Assembly: GCF_034190915.1 (NCBI RefSeq)
Contig: NW_026947514.1
Location: 868,001 to 932,000 of the forward strand
Reading direction: 5' to 3'
From: Cavia porcellus
Taxonomy: Eukaryota > Chordata > Mammalia > Rodentia > Caviidae
Length of the DNA stretch: 64,000 nucleotides
The position numbers and the translations under genes were made by a program. The notes beneath the pieces are model-generated. The model had not been told where the DNA came from. It was given only the letters and a program-made list of their open reading frames with translations, and did no database searches. This document shows positions 12,073 through 22,872 of this stretch, piece by piece (the stretch's first letter is position 1; each line of letters opens with the position of its first letter).

Positions 12073-15000
12073 CAGCTCAGAGAGCAGCCTGTGCAGGCCA
12101 GTAAATCCATGGCATTGTGAGTGCTCAGGCGCAGAGGGGCAGGGACTGGGGCGGGGGCCCCGGCTGACGGGCTGAGCCCCAGTGAAAGCCTCCTCCAGCT
12201 GTCCCACCCCAGCGCTGGGTCCCCTGCCCAGGAGGTGTTCCCTGGTGGAGAGGGTGGTCATATGGAAGGGGCAGCTGGGGGTCTCTGGCGGGGTCTCCTG
12301 GGAAACCACAAAAGAGCCCGGTAGGGAAGTGGGTCCCCCTGCTGGCTCCCCCTGGGGTGTGGGAGGTGGTGAGGACAGACAGGCAGAGGCGCAGATGTCC
12401 TATGGTTCCCGGGGCCTCGTGCTAGGGTAGAATCTGCTGCCATGAGGAGCGTCCCCTCTGCCCTCTTGTGCCCTGACACTCTGGACCCCTGTGTTGGGCT
12501 CCTCCTGCCACGGGCACCCCTGGGCCCTCACCAGGTGGCATGCATGCTCACCCGGCCAGCCTGCAACCTCCCTGGGGCCAGGTAGGCACCACAAGGGGCA
12601 CAGGGGATAGGCACTGGCTTGGCGTCCTGGACCAGAAGCCCGGTGTTCCCAGGCCTGTGCTGGCCCTGGCCAGGATCACTGGGTGTGGAGGAAGTAGGTG
12701 ATCAGGTTAGAGGAGGGCAGAGGTGGGGCCTTGTGATGGGACTCGCACCTGCTCACGGGGACAGGTGGCCCTGCAGGACAGCATCTTGCACAAGGAGTCA
12801 GGTGGCCGTGAGGGCAGCCGGGTCCTGGGCCACTCAGCCCAGTCTGCTGGCCTCCTGTGGTCTCAGCCCACTCAGGACAGGTTTTCCCAAAAATGGATGG
12901 AACCCATCTCCAGCGGGCTGCTCCTCCCATCTGCGTGTCTTTCCCCATCCACCTGGCAGAACACCCTCAGATCCTTGGGGAGACCTGGCACTCTAGGGTC
13001 TCCTCAGACATGTTGTCTTTTGGGGGTGCTTGCCACCTGGGTAACTCTAAGATCTCTGGTGACCCCTCTTCCCTTGGTGGCTGCTGGGCCCTGACCTCTC
13101 TCCATTTCAGGCAGGGACATGCAGAGTGGACACTGTCCCCTGTCTGGTCCCACCCCAGCCATGGCTCCCATTTCATCTTCCCCAAGTCTGGAGGAGTGGC
13201 CGCCCACCCTGTGTAGCACAGGGCCCCTCGAAGTATCCCCGGCTACTTGGAGAGGTGGCCGCTCCCCTCTCCTCCAGGGCTCTCCTGCTGGGCTGGGTCT
13301 GGTTCCGGGAGGGGTCAGCAGGCTGTGGGGTACTGCTGTCTGGAGGCTCTACCTCTGGAGGACAGGCTTTTCCCCACCCCAGAAGCACCGCCTTGGGGGA
13401 TCACTGTGAGGCCGAGCTGGTGTCTCAGCTGAGGGGAGCTTCAGTTCCCCTCTCTAATACGAGGACAGTGGCCATGGCCATTGTTAAGGGACTGGTCAAA
13501 GCTGGCTCCTTCCCTCTCCACTGGGTGGTCAGGGCCTTGGAACAGGGCCGGAGCAGCGCTGGCCTGGAGCAGGGGACTTCGGAGGTCTTGATGAGGAAGG
13601 TGAGGGGCCCAGTAGCCCGCCCCATGTGGGTTGTCCTGCACACCCAGCTGTCGCAGGAGACCTCCAGCGGGGTGGCACTGGGTGTGGTCCGGTGAGGGAC
13701 AGCAGGGACATGGGATGGAACAGTTTGCAGCCATGCCTGTCCTCTGACTGCTGACGGATGTTGTCCATTATGGTCATTTAATCAGTGCCACCTTCTCTGG
13801 AGCCTCCCAGGCCTCCGGGGGAGAAGATGGATTGGGCTGAGTTTGTCAAGAACCAGGCAGGGGGGTGGGGCGTTAGAAGCTGGGGGCAGCAGGAGGCCTG
13901 GCAGGCTATGCGGTGGGGGAAGGGTGAGAAGGGCTGGGCCCGGGGTGCTGCAGAGGGTGAGCCACCCCTCAGGGACCACAGGAGGCTGCCAGGCTGGGGC
14001 AATGAGTTCGAGCTGGGTCATCACCCCGGGCCAAGCTGAGGCTGTCCCTGTGTGCACTTTGCCCTGCCCAGGACCAGGGGGCTGGGTCACCACCTCGGGA
14101 CATGGAGCCAGAGCCCAGCTTTCACCTTCTATGTGGGAGGCAGACATGGGAATCTGCTGGGAACCGCTGCTAGTGAGGATGTGCAGGGGCAGCGCCCCTA
14201 AAGGGGGCTCAGAGGGCCTGGTGCTGTGTTTGGCCGCTCCCCTTAGAAGGCCGATGTGACAGCTGCGTGACCCTGGCTGAGAGGCTGCACTTGGTTTCTC
14301 GATGGTCTCCAGGCCTGGCTGGAGCGGTTGCAACATGGACAGGCCCAGCTTCCGGTCTTTCCTGGACTCGGTGGCTCTTGCTGCTGAGGTTTGGGGGGAC
14401 GAGTGAAACTCCTTCGACCCGTTTTCCTGGGGTGAGGAAGAGAAGAGCCCCTGAGGGCAAGATGGGTGGCAGGGATTGGGGGCAGGGTTCGCAGCCGGCT
14501 GCCTCTGGAGAGATGGGTGCACCTGTCCCCAGAGCCCTTGTTTCTGGTTCGGGCGGTATGGGGAAGGAGTGTAGGTGACAGGCCCCAGCATCTGTCCCAA
14601 GGCTGCCCTCCTCCAAGGGTCCCCCTTGCTTTTGTACCCGGGTTGCAGGGCTTTTTTCTTTTAAATCCATTTTTATGGGAACTCTATAGACTCAGGATTT
14701 GACTTCTTCATGAATCATATGCACTGCAGAGCTTTTCTCTAGGTCTTCTGCCTGACGTTTCACTTTGCAGGATCTTTTTGACTTTCGGATATTTTATAAC
14801 TGAAGTGAAACAGATTCCTCTGCCATCTGTTGATTTGGTGCTGTAGGAAACTGCTCCTCTGTAGTATCGCACGTGTGTTCTCTGAGGCTGTCTTCAAGGA
14901 GGTCCGTTGGTTTCTGAGTCTTTAGCCTGTCCCATGGGATGTGGTGAGCATGTGGCCTAGGACAGGGATGACTTTACACCTCTTCTTGCAAAGCCCGCGT

Positions 15001-15520
15001 TCCCAGGCCAGTTGTTAAGCAGCCCAAGCTGGTGCCCCTGTGGATGGTGCCCAGCTGCTCATCGCACGCAGCCATCTGCACTTAAACTTCCACGAAACGC
15101 AGTGTGAACTTCGCTTCACACCAGTTGGGCTGTCACACTGCAAGTGTCTGCGGGGACAGGGACAGTGAGCCGGCAGAGCGGGCTTCCGTGGCCGGGCGGG
15201 TAGCTGAGTGCCAGAGGCTGCGCCTTCTCCTCAGCACCCGACATCGCTGGCCAAGTGGACCAAGTGCGGGAACCGGAACGGGGAGCCGGGGCCGACCTCT
15301 GATCACTGCAGTGAATTTAGCTTCTCGCCGGTGGGACAGAAGATCTGACGCCCAAAGTTTAATGGAGGAGGGCTGTACTTGGACTGTTTCAACAGATTCA
15401 GCCCTTGTGGGCTGAGTCAGGTTGGAAGCGCCTGGAGGAGCAGAGCTGCTGACCGAAGGTGCCCAGGACAAGGAGGCCAGCAGGGAGAGAAGCCCTTCTC
15501 GACCACGCCCCCGTGCCAGA
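12073..15520. other. Intergenic, no gene recognised
   Basis: GC-rich to about 14640, then an AT-richer stretch (14640-15100) that may be a worn repeat of unknown family. No gene was recognised. Confidence 0.6.
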
Positions 15521-15522
15521 CC

Positions 15523-15830
15523 AGGCCCCGCCTCCCCGCCCAGGCCCCGCCTCCCCACCCTGGCCCCGCCTCCCCACCCTGGCCCCGCCTCCCCGCCCAG
15601 GCCCCGCCTCCCCGCCCAGGCCCCGCCTCCCCGCCCAGGCCCCGCCTCCCCACCCTGGCCCCGCCTCCCCACCCTGGCCCCGCCTCCCCACCCTGGCCCC
15701 GCCTCCCCACCCTGGCCCCGCCTCCCCACCCAGGCCCCGCCTCCCCACCCAGGCCCCGCCTCCCCACCCAGGCCCCGCCTCCCCACCCTGGCCCCGCCTC
15801 CCCACCCAGGCCCCGCCTCCTCACTGCACG
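15523..15830 (+). repeat. 19-bp GC-box minisatellite
   Basis: About 16 tandem copies of a 19-bp unit of the form CCCCGCCTCCCCACCCTGG, with a few variants that alternate A/G and CTGG/CAGG. Each unit carries CCCCGCC, a GC-box (Sp/KLF) word. The unit has no stop codon in any frame and 19 is not divisible by three, which explains the stack of long open frames on both strands here. Confidence 0.97.
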
Positions 15831-15879
15831 TTTCTGTCCAGTCTCTGCCCATAGCACCCGCAGTCACCTTCCACACGTG

Positions 15880-16035
15880 GGAGACATTTTGGGGACACTT
15901 TAGATCTAAAGTATGACGGTTAGGAGTCAATAATAAAAGGTCGGTAGGGAAGGAGAAAGCATTTACAAGTAATTTTCAAAGGGAATCGTAATGGCGATTA
16001 GCACGCATTTGGATCCGAGTAGTAACTGCAGCAAA
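15880..16035. promoter_or_regulatory. Candidate conserved element beside the minisatellite
   Basis: A non-repetitive, AT-balanced block with ACTTTAGATCTAAAGT (perfect 16-bp palindrome at 15897-15912), AATAATAAAAGG and GGCGATTAGCACGCATTTGG. Role inferred. Confidence 0.35.
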
Positions 16036-16225
16036 GCTCGTGGGGGTGTGGCCTCTCTGCGCCCCTCTGCAGACTCCCGCCAGTGCAGGCTGGAGACCCC
16101 TCCTGGTCCCCTGGCTCCTGTTTCTTGCCTTGACCCCTGCAGTTGCTTCCCTGCTCTGCTCTCTTGGGCTTATCCCATTATTCTTTTCCTATTTCCTGAT
16201 TCGGATTCTGTTTGCTTGTTGTTGG

Positions 16226-16372
16226 TGTGTTTGAGACAGGGCCTTGCTGTGTAGCTCAGGCTCGCTGTGAACTCACTCTGTAGCCCAGGCTGACCTTGAA
16301 CTCGCTGCGACCTCTTGCATCGGCCTCCCAGGTGCTGGGATTCCAGGTCCGCCACCACGGCTGGCTCTGACT
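16226..16372 (-). repeat. B1 SINE with internal duplication
   Basis: Read on the minus strand it has the B1 core (CTGGGAGGCCGATGCAAGAGG...CCAGCCTGGGCTACAGAGTGA) and then a second related segment (GCGAGCCTGAGCTACACAGC), as in B1 elements carrying the internal tandem duplication. The A-rich end faces left. Confidence 0.8.
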
Positions 16373-16539
16373 TGGATCCTCATATCACGACTCTCAGTTC
16401 CTTATCCTAGTGCAGCGCGTGGGTCCAGGCCGCCGATCCCCTCCGGTGCCCGCCGGTCTCCTTCGCTGGCGCCTGCTGCCTGGGGTAGCTTCCTGCTTCT
16501 CTCCCGTTCTGATTCCTCTTTAGGCTTTTTCGGCGATGA

Positions 16540-17060
16540 AATGACCATTAACATCATCCACCATGGATGTCACTGTGTCAGGTTTTCAGATACTGTGCAT
16601 TTATTTATAGGTATTTGAAGCTGTATTCACCAGTGCTTTGTAATTCCCTTAATTCTTACTGTGGTTTTTGTTTTGCTTGAAATTACCTGGTCTCGTGGTG
16701 CGATAGCTTTGTGAACCTCAAGACAATAAAATGGCAGTTACTAAATTCATGTTTTCTTCCTTTTTGAAGCTTCGGTTTTCTGTGTTCTCTTATTAGGTGT
16801 CTCCTGTGAAGCTGTATGTCTGGGTCTGACTTTGCTGAATCTCTGTTTTAACGTGCAGGTTCAGTTCATGTGCATTTACTGATGCATTTGGAATTATGCT
16901 ACAATTCTATTTTATGATGCTCATTTCCTGTGATTTTTGTTTCTTCCTCTATTTCTGATTCCTCCTGGGTTAATGGATTTTTCTGTATTCTTTTTTCTTC
17001 TCTACCATTATGTGGCTATGTTAAATTCTATTTCCATTGTCACTCATTCTTAAGATTTTC
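16540..17060 (-). repeat. L1 fragment, ORF2 region
   Basis: An AT-rich block whose plus strand resembles the antisense of mammalian L1 ORF2 (TTAGGTGTCTCCTGTGAAGC, then TGTCTGGGTCTGACTTTGCT and CATGTGCATTTACTGATGCA). Many stops and indels; not functional. Confidence 0.6.
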
Positions 17061-17249
17061 TAACATGTGAAATGAGGCTTGTGTCGCATGCCTGCTGTGA
17101 GGATGGGGTCATTTACACCAAACCCCTGCTCCTTCCTGGGCATCTGGAGCGCTGGCGTGTGCCAGGTGGGGCAGGTGATACCTCTGTGGTCACCACAGTG
17201 TGCTGGAGGATGGAGGCTGTCCTGAAGGGTGCCTGGGATTCCCCTGCTC

Positions 17250-17398
17250 AGTTTTTTTTTTTTTTTTTGGAGACAGGTCTCACTGTGCAGTTCAAACATG
17301 CCTCAGACTCACTGTGTTGCCCAGGCTGGCCTGAACTTGTGGCAATCCTGCCTCAGCCTCCTGAGTGCTGGGATTACAGGGGTGTGCCACCATACCCT
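17250..17398 (-). repeat. B1 SINE
   Basis: A T18 run at 17251-17268 is the antisense A-tail. It is followed by the B1 body on the minus strand (CCTGTAATCCCAGCACTCAG, GAGGCTGAGGCAGGATTGCC). Relatively intact. Confidence 0.9.
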
Positions 17399-17570
17399 GT
17401 ATATTTTCGCAACTTCCTGCAAATCTATAATTATTGCACCACAGGAAGTTGAGGAACACAGAAACGCACAGCTGCCACACCCCACCTCCACCACATCAAC
17501 TGCTCCTCTGCCCACAGGCCTCCCATCCTGGCCATTTCTAGTGATTTCCACAGGCTCTGCTTTCCTGCTG

Positions 17571-17617
17571 CCTCTGTGCCCTCTGTGCCCTCTGTGCCCT
17601 CTGTGCCCTCTGTGCTG
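17571..17617 (+). repeat. 9-bp tandem repeat
   Basis: Five copies of CCTCTGTGC with no mismatches. Confidence 0.95.
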
Positions 17618-18187
17618 GGATTTCAGCCCTTGCACCTGTGGTCTGCAGTGTCTTCCTGGGAAGTGGGGCCATTGTCGGCTGAGCTGTGCTGATGTTTGCT
17701 CTGCTTTTGGCACGAGAGAGCAGATTTCATCTTCTGTGTAAGCCTTCGTCTTCGGCTTCGGTGGCAGCCTCTGCTGTAGGTGTGGCGCTTTCAGTGTCAC
17801 TTTTGGGAGGTGACGGAGAGAGCAGGAAGGCCCAGGAGTCTTCCAGGGTTGGGCTCCCCTCTTCCTAGGGGCCTGACCCCCTGCCCTGTGCCCAGGGGCC
17901 TTTCGCCCTGCCCTGTACCAGGTCTTCCCTGCTCTAGGGTTTCAGGGTGGTGAAGACGGAAGCCAACAAATCGGCAAGCAGCTAGAGGTGGGGAAGGACT
18001 GAGCGCGTAAGAAGAAAAAGAAAAGCTGTCAGGCCGGGGGGTTCTGAAAGAGCCGCAGATGCTGAGGGTCCAGGCCTGGACCGCGTGGAGTGTGACAGAG
18101 GCTGGAGGCCTCCAGCTCCGGAAACAGCTGCGTTGTTTGTAGATTGCTTCCTCCAGGGCTTCCCAGGTTTGTTCCCAACCTGCTTTT

Positions 18188-18261
18188 TTTTTAGTCGGTA
18201 CTGGGGATCGAACCGTCTGCTGCACGTTCTTATGCCATGAGCTAAATCCCCAGCCCCTTCC
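18188..18261 (-). repeat. ID SINE
   Basis: Read on the minus strand: GGGGCTGGGGATTTAGCTCA, then a tRNA-like B box GGTTCGATCCCCAGTACCGA and an A-tail. The same 10-bp word ACCTGCTTTT (18178-18187 and 18262-18271) lies on both sides as a target duplication. Relatively young. Confidence 0.9.
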
Positions 18262-18310
18262 ACCTGCTTTTTGTCTCTTGTATTTCATTAGGCCCCGTGG
18301 TTTACTTAAG

Positions 18311-18338
18311 TAATTATTTATTTATTTATTTATTTAAA
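18311..18338 (+). repeat. (TTTA)n microsatellite
   Basis: About seven ATTT units next to the AT-rich block that follows. Confidence 0.95.
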
Positions 18339-20110
18339 ATTTTTTTTTATTTAAAGAGAAAAAAGAAAGGACATAAAAAAACAAAGCAGTAAAAGGGTAC
18401 AAGTAATACAGAATTTCAAGAAAAAGAAAAAATATACAGTAAGAAGTCACCAGTTAATAGGTTAAATATTGTCTTCTTAGAAACAGTTGCCCAAATTATA
18501 AAATTAAAGCATATAAAGTGGACATTCATACAGTGATATTGGAGACAGTTCCATTCAGTGATCCAACAAAAGCTCAGTAATATGGTTTTCCATCCTACAC
18601 ACTCGAACATACCTGCAGTTATATCCCTTAGTCCACCTTCCTTTCCTCGCTTTTACAATAACAATTACACTTTTTGGGTTTTATTACTCCCACAGTTCTT
18701 ATTACTTTTTTTGAAGAGAATAAAACCAAATGTGACTAAGCAAAACAGAGTCAGTTAGAGCAGAATGATGGGCATAGCACAAATAGAATACCAGGTGATC
18801 AAAAGTGGTACCATTTTGCCTCTTGCTATTTTTAAAAAGAGTTGCCTATCTCATCAGGTATAATAGAATTGATCAAAACAGTACAGAACAAGACCAATAA
18901 AACCTGCACTGGAGACCTTACAGAACTTCAAAAGAAGATAATAGTCAAACCATAATGGGCATCATAGTAAATCTTATTGCCTTCAAAGTGGTTGCTTATA
19001 CCCTCAAACTTGATACTATCAAACAAAATAGAATATAGTATAATCAGACAGAACAAGATGGGGAGAGCAATACTGGGGTTAAAATCAGGTTAATAGGAAA
19101 ACAAAAAAGTTACTATAATATGTCTCCCTATTTTTAAATTTAGTTTTCCCTTAATTAAAAAAATGAGAAAAAATAGATTAATTTTAAAAAGGGGAGAGAT
19201 TGAGATAAAAGAGGACATTGTAACAGAACAACACAGGTCAGAACCGAACAATTTAAGCATCATTGTGTTTCACCACAAGATAATCTAACATAATAGTAGT
19301 CACCATAGTGCCTCTTTCCTTGAATTATTTGAGTATATTTGAGCCCTTCGCCTGTCAACTCATTTAATCCCTGGTTTTCAGTTTGGTTTAGCATAGCTGT
19401 AGAAGCCCTCGCCCGGCTGCTGACTTTCTCCTGCCTGGGCGGGGGGGGGCTTACCTGCCCCGTGCAGGTGCTGTCTGAGCTTGCCCCCTGCAGATGCTCC
19501 CTCCGCACTTGGCACCTGGTGGCTGCTCTCGCTCCTTGGCCTCTCTTCCCCAGGGTTGTTCCCGTGCGCAGCCAAGAGCCGGGTTTCTCTGCACTTCATT
19601 TTCTCCAGTAGTTTTTGGAGACGGTGTTTTATTATGCAGCCCAGGCTGGCCTCCAATTCCTGGTGATATTCTTGACTCAGCTTCCCGAGTGTTAGGGTTA
19701 CAAGTTGAGCTCCCGCCCTCAGCTTCTCCTGATGCTGTTTTGCAGCCTCGGCTCCCTATCTCCTGGGTGGCTCTGGCTTTCCTCCTTTCTGAGCTGACCC
19801 GGGCAGAGGCGGACGAGGCAATGCTGGAGCCTGCAGTGGCTGAGGTCCTCCTGGGTGGATCTGGCTTTCCTGACTTTGAGTGTGTTAAGACTCCTCCTTG
19901 TGTAAGGTTGGTTGATTTCACTTCTGTGACTGTTCGTATTGCCTAGGATTTTCTTCTGCTGGCATAGGGGCCTTGCGTAGGTGATTTGTAGTTGGGAAAT
20001 GCTGGTGCGGCTGCCAGAGGTTCCCAAGGCCCTTGATTGTTGGTGCTGCTGGTGAAGCCTGGAGTCCTCAGCTTTGCCTGTGGGAGCAGAGGTTTGGCCT
20101 TGACATGCCT
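18339..20110 (-). repeat. Possible L1-derived block, internally deleted
   Basis: 18339-19330 is strongly A-rich and T-rich with a poly-T start, as expected of an L1 3' end read in reverse. 19370-20110 is GC-rich and on the minus strand contains a roughly 110-bp near-duplicate (repeats of AAAGCCAGATCCACCCAGGA and AAAGCCAGAGCCACCCAGGA) reminiscent of an L1 5' promoter region. The two could be the ends of one element that has lost its coding middle. Family assignment is inference only. Confidence 0.35.
19605..19718 (-). repeat. B1-like SINE remnant
   Basis: On the minus strand it reads ACACTCGGGAAGCTGAGTCA, then GGAGGCCAGCCTGGGCTGCA, a divergent B1. It is nested inside the block above. Confidence 0.75.
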
Positions 20111-20254
20111 AGGGCAGAGGAGATGCAGGATCAGGACCTTCCTTGGGAGAGGACAGGGATGCCCAGATCCTCCTGTGGGGGCCCCATGAGCCCTCCGGTC
20201 TGGAGGTGAAGGGGGCTGGTGACAAATGTACCTGCGACTGCAAGTCTGTGCTGC

Positions 20255-20480
20255 TGTGCGGAGTGTGGGACCATTTGCATAAATATTGTTTGCAAAAAGC
20301 AATTAGCATTTCATTTACATGCAGCAAGTAGCAATTTACACTTTTTTCAGGGACAATTTCTTTGCCCGTGTGCACAAATTGGATGCCTGGCAATTGGCCT
20401 TTGGATCGAAAGGCATTAACATTTTTCTTGTTTTTGGCTCTCATCTTGGCCTCCTGGGAATTGGAAATTTTCCTCTGAAA
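20255..20480. promoter_or_regulatory. Candidate conserved enhancer-like element
   Basis: Dense with POU, homeodomain and forkhead words: ATTTGCATAAATATTGTTTG, AAGCAATTAGCATTTC, TTTACATGCAGC and AAGGCATTAACATT. No repeat signature. It looks like a classical developmental non-coding element; conservation untested. Confidence 0.45.
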
Positions 20481-20830
20481 AGGTGTCACCACTTTGAGGG
20501 CAGAAGTGCTCCCAACCACACTGCTCAGCAGCCCCTTCCTCCACCTCCGAGCTGATGGTCTCTCTGGCGTTCCCACACCTCTATGCTCCCCAAAGCTGTA
20601 CACACACTGGGTGGTGGGAGGGAGAGCCTCCTGGGCTCTGGGCTCTCCGCCCATGTTTCCCAGGCCAGGAAGCAAATGCAGAGAAGCAGCATGAGGTTAA
20701 GTTCAGAGATGAAAGAATAAAATCCTACAGGGGCCGGAAGGGGACGTGGAGGGTGGACAAAGCTCCACCCATGGCCAGTTTGGTCTTAGCCAGCACTTAG
20801 GCCCTGGCTAACTCTCAACACTGTTAGGGA
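20481..20830. other. Intergenic, no gene recognised
   Basis: Unique sequence; nothing recognised. Confidence 0.6.
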
Positions 20831-21760
20831 AAAACCCAAGTTTATAAGTGTGTCTTCTATACCCACATGAATGAAAACTGGAAGTAATATAAATATGTCA
20901 CAGCCTGTTGAGGAAAAAATGGAATAAACTAAACATTATATCCAAAGTAAGTTGAGAAGGCAGAAAAAACAAAATAGAAAATATTAACATTTGGTTTGGC
21001 AGAAATCACAACAAATGTCAATGGTTTAAATAAATACATTAAAAAATAGAGACTCTGAGATTGAATAAGAACACATAAGTTCTTACTAGAATGTTGGTTG
21101 AAAGAGATGTTTGTATGTCTACAAGTAATTGAAGTACAGATTGAAACAATTATATTTATGTCAATATACATTAATGTAAACTAGCAATGTTTATATTCTA
21201 TAAAATAAATTGACAAATATTTAAAAGGGGAAAGGCAAGTAGCACCACTCATAAAGACTGTGAGAGTCGTAAACTGAAGCAGATGATGAAGAACATGTAA
21301 AGCCAAGAGAAATGTGTGAATTCATAATCATGATAGGGGACACTCACCAAAAACAGTGGACAAGACTAAATAAACATACACAAGATTTGAATAAAACAGC
21401 TAAACCTTAATTTAATAGACACTAGAATGCACACTCAAGAAATAGAGTATGTACAACACATACGTACTTAACATGGTAAGAAGATTAAAACTGTATAGTA
21501 GGAGGCAAAAGGAATGTCAACAATTAATGTTAAAATTAATATTAGATTAATATTAAAATTAACATTTACAGGGGCTGGGGATTTAGCTCAGCGGCATAAG
21601 CGCTGCCTTGCAAGCAGTCAGTTGTGAGTTCGATCCCCGGTACGGATAAAAAGGAAAAAGACAAAAAAATTAACATTTACAGACTAAATTCAATAACCAT
21701 AATGCAGTAAAATTAGAATCAACCACAAAAAGAAAGTCCTTCAAAATGCGCGCACCTGCG
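20831..21760 (+). repeat. Worn L1 fragment, interrupted by an ID SINE
   Basis: An A-rich plus-strand block. Parts resemble L1 ORF2 (AATGGTTTAAATAAATACAT, GGGGACACTCACC) but with heavy decay. A young ID SINE sits in it at 21572. The identity is likely but not certain. Confidence 0.45.
21572..21662 (+). repeat. Young ID SINE with perfect target duplication
   Basis: A full ID element: GGGCTGGGGATTTAGCTCAG (A box), GAGTTCGATCCCCGGTAC (B box) and an A-rich tail. The 17-bp word AAAATTAACATTTACAG flanks it exactly (21555-21571 and 21666-21682). The internal words GGCATAAGCGC and CAAGCAGTCAGTTGTG are those I associate with mole-rat-type ID elements. A perfect duplication implies recent insertion. 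Confidence 0.95.
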
Positions 21761-21894
21761 CATGCCCTGAGGTGCTGAAGAAGAAATGCAATGGAAGCTG
21801 CCTGCCCCAGGATGAGCCCACCAGGACCCGAGGAGGCGCTGAAGTGCCACCCGCAGGAGGGCACAGCCTCTCTATTAAACTGAAAGTTGAAGGT

Positions 21895-21966
21895 CAAGTG
21901 TTTTGGGTTTTGGTGCTGGGGCTTGAACCCACGACCCTGTGGGTACTCCTGAACTACCCTCCCTGC
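21895..21966 (-). repeat. Divergent ID-like SINE remnant
   Basis: On the minus strand it reads GGGGCAGGGAGGGTAGTTCA, then GTCGTGGGTTCAAGCCCCAG, an ID-type body with many changes. Confidence 0.6.
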
Positions 21967-22549
21967 CCCAGTAGGTCGGTCGTCAACTGAGAAGGCTGGA
22001 GAAGCAGAAAAGTTCTGCTCAGAGGACAGTGTGTCAATCAGTGGGCAGCTGTGGGGTCAGACACAAAGGACCGCAGGAGCCTGGTGCTGGCCGGGGTCAC
22101 AGCGCCGAGCCCCCGTGGGCCTCCAGGGCTGCTGGTCACCTGGACAGAAGGACACTACAGGAGGGGCAGGCACAGCTGCTCCCAGCTGGCTGGTGATCCC
22201 GCAGGGGTCCCACCGTGGCACCCTCTGGGGTGGCATCTTGGGAGACACCGCTGCCTGGGACTGACTCTCCTCCGTGGTGTGGATGCCTGCAGTCCTCCTG
22301 CGGTGTCACCTCCTGGGCACTGACATGGGGATTTCCCTATCAGCCTTCGGAGCCTGCTCAGAGCGCAGCAGCTGGGCCCACCCTGGGAGACTGCCCACGT
22401 GTGCTCTGGGCTGCTGTGTGGAAGGCACCCTGGAAACGGTGCCTGAACAGCATCCTGCGAGGTCTCACCGGAGCCTGGCAGTGCTCCCCAAACCGTGACT
22501 GTGAGGATTGGTAATCGTTCTTCAGCCCTGCGCTTCCCACCCAGGGACC
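21967..22549. other. Intergenic, no gene recognised
   Basis: GC-rich unique sequence between a worn ID element and the ATCC repeat. Confidence 0.6.
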
Positions 22550-22872
22550 CGCCTGCCCACCTATTTACACACTTATCAACCACCCACACGCTTACTAATC
22601 CTTTATCTCCCTCCACCCACTGGCTCATCAATCCACATGTCCACTCACCCACCCATCCATCCACTCTTACATCCACATATCCGCCCATCCACCCCTCTCC
22701 ACCTACCCAACCATCCACCTGCCCACTTCCCACCCATCCATCCACCCATCCACCTCTCCACCCAACCATCCATCTACCATCCACCTGTCTACCCACCCAC
22801 CCATCCATCCACTCATCTACCCACCATCCACCTGCTCACCCACCACCCTTACCCTCTCACCATCCGACACCC
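22550..22872 (+). repeat. Degenerate (ATCC/ACCC)n tandem repeat
   Basis: About 320 bp of imperfect CCATCCAC and CCACCCAT units. The strand lacks stop codons in some frames, which gives rise to threonine/proline/histidine-rich open frames with no gene meaning. Confidence 0.95.

Noticed and set aside
13782..14600. 272-codon minus-strand open frame
   Set aside because: GC-rich region, low-complexity composition, no recognisable domain and no matching splice structure.
15523..15830. Array could be mistaken for CRISPR-like repeats
   Set aside because: There are no spacers; the units are contiguous 19-bp tandem copies in a mammalian genome.
15133..15930. Overlapping long open frames rich in PPRPGP or GGEAGPG on both strands
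   Set aside because: They are produced by the 19-bp stop-free minisatellite; the same peptide appears in every frame. Not a collagen-like or other gene.
21572..21662. Possible tRNA gene
   Set aside because: It has RNA polymerase III A and B boxes but is an ID SINE: A-rich tail, target duplication, and no cloverleaf with a valid acceptor stem and anticodon arm.
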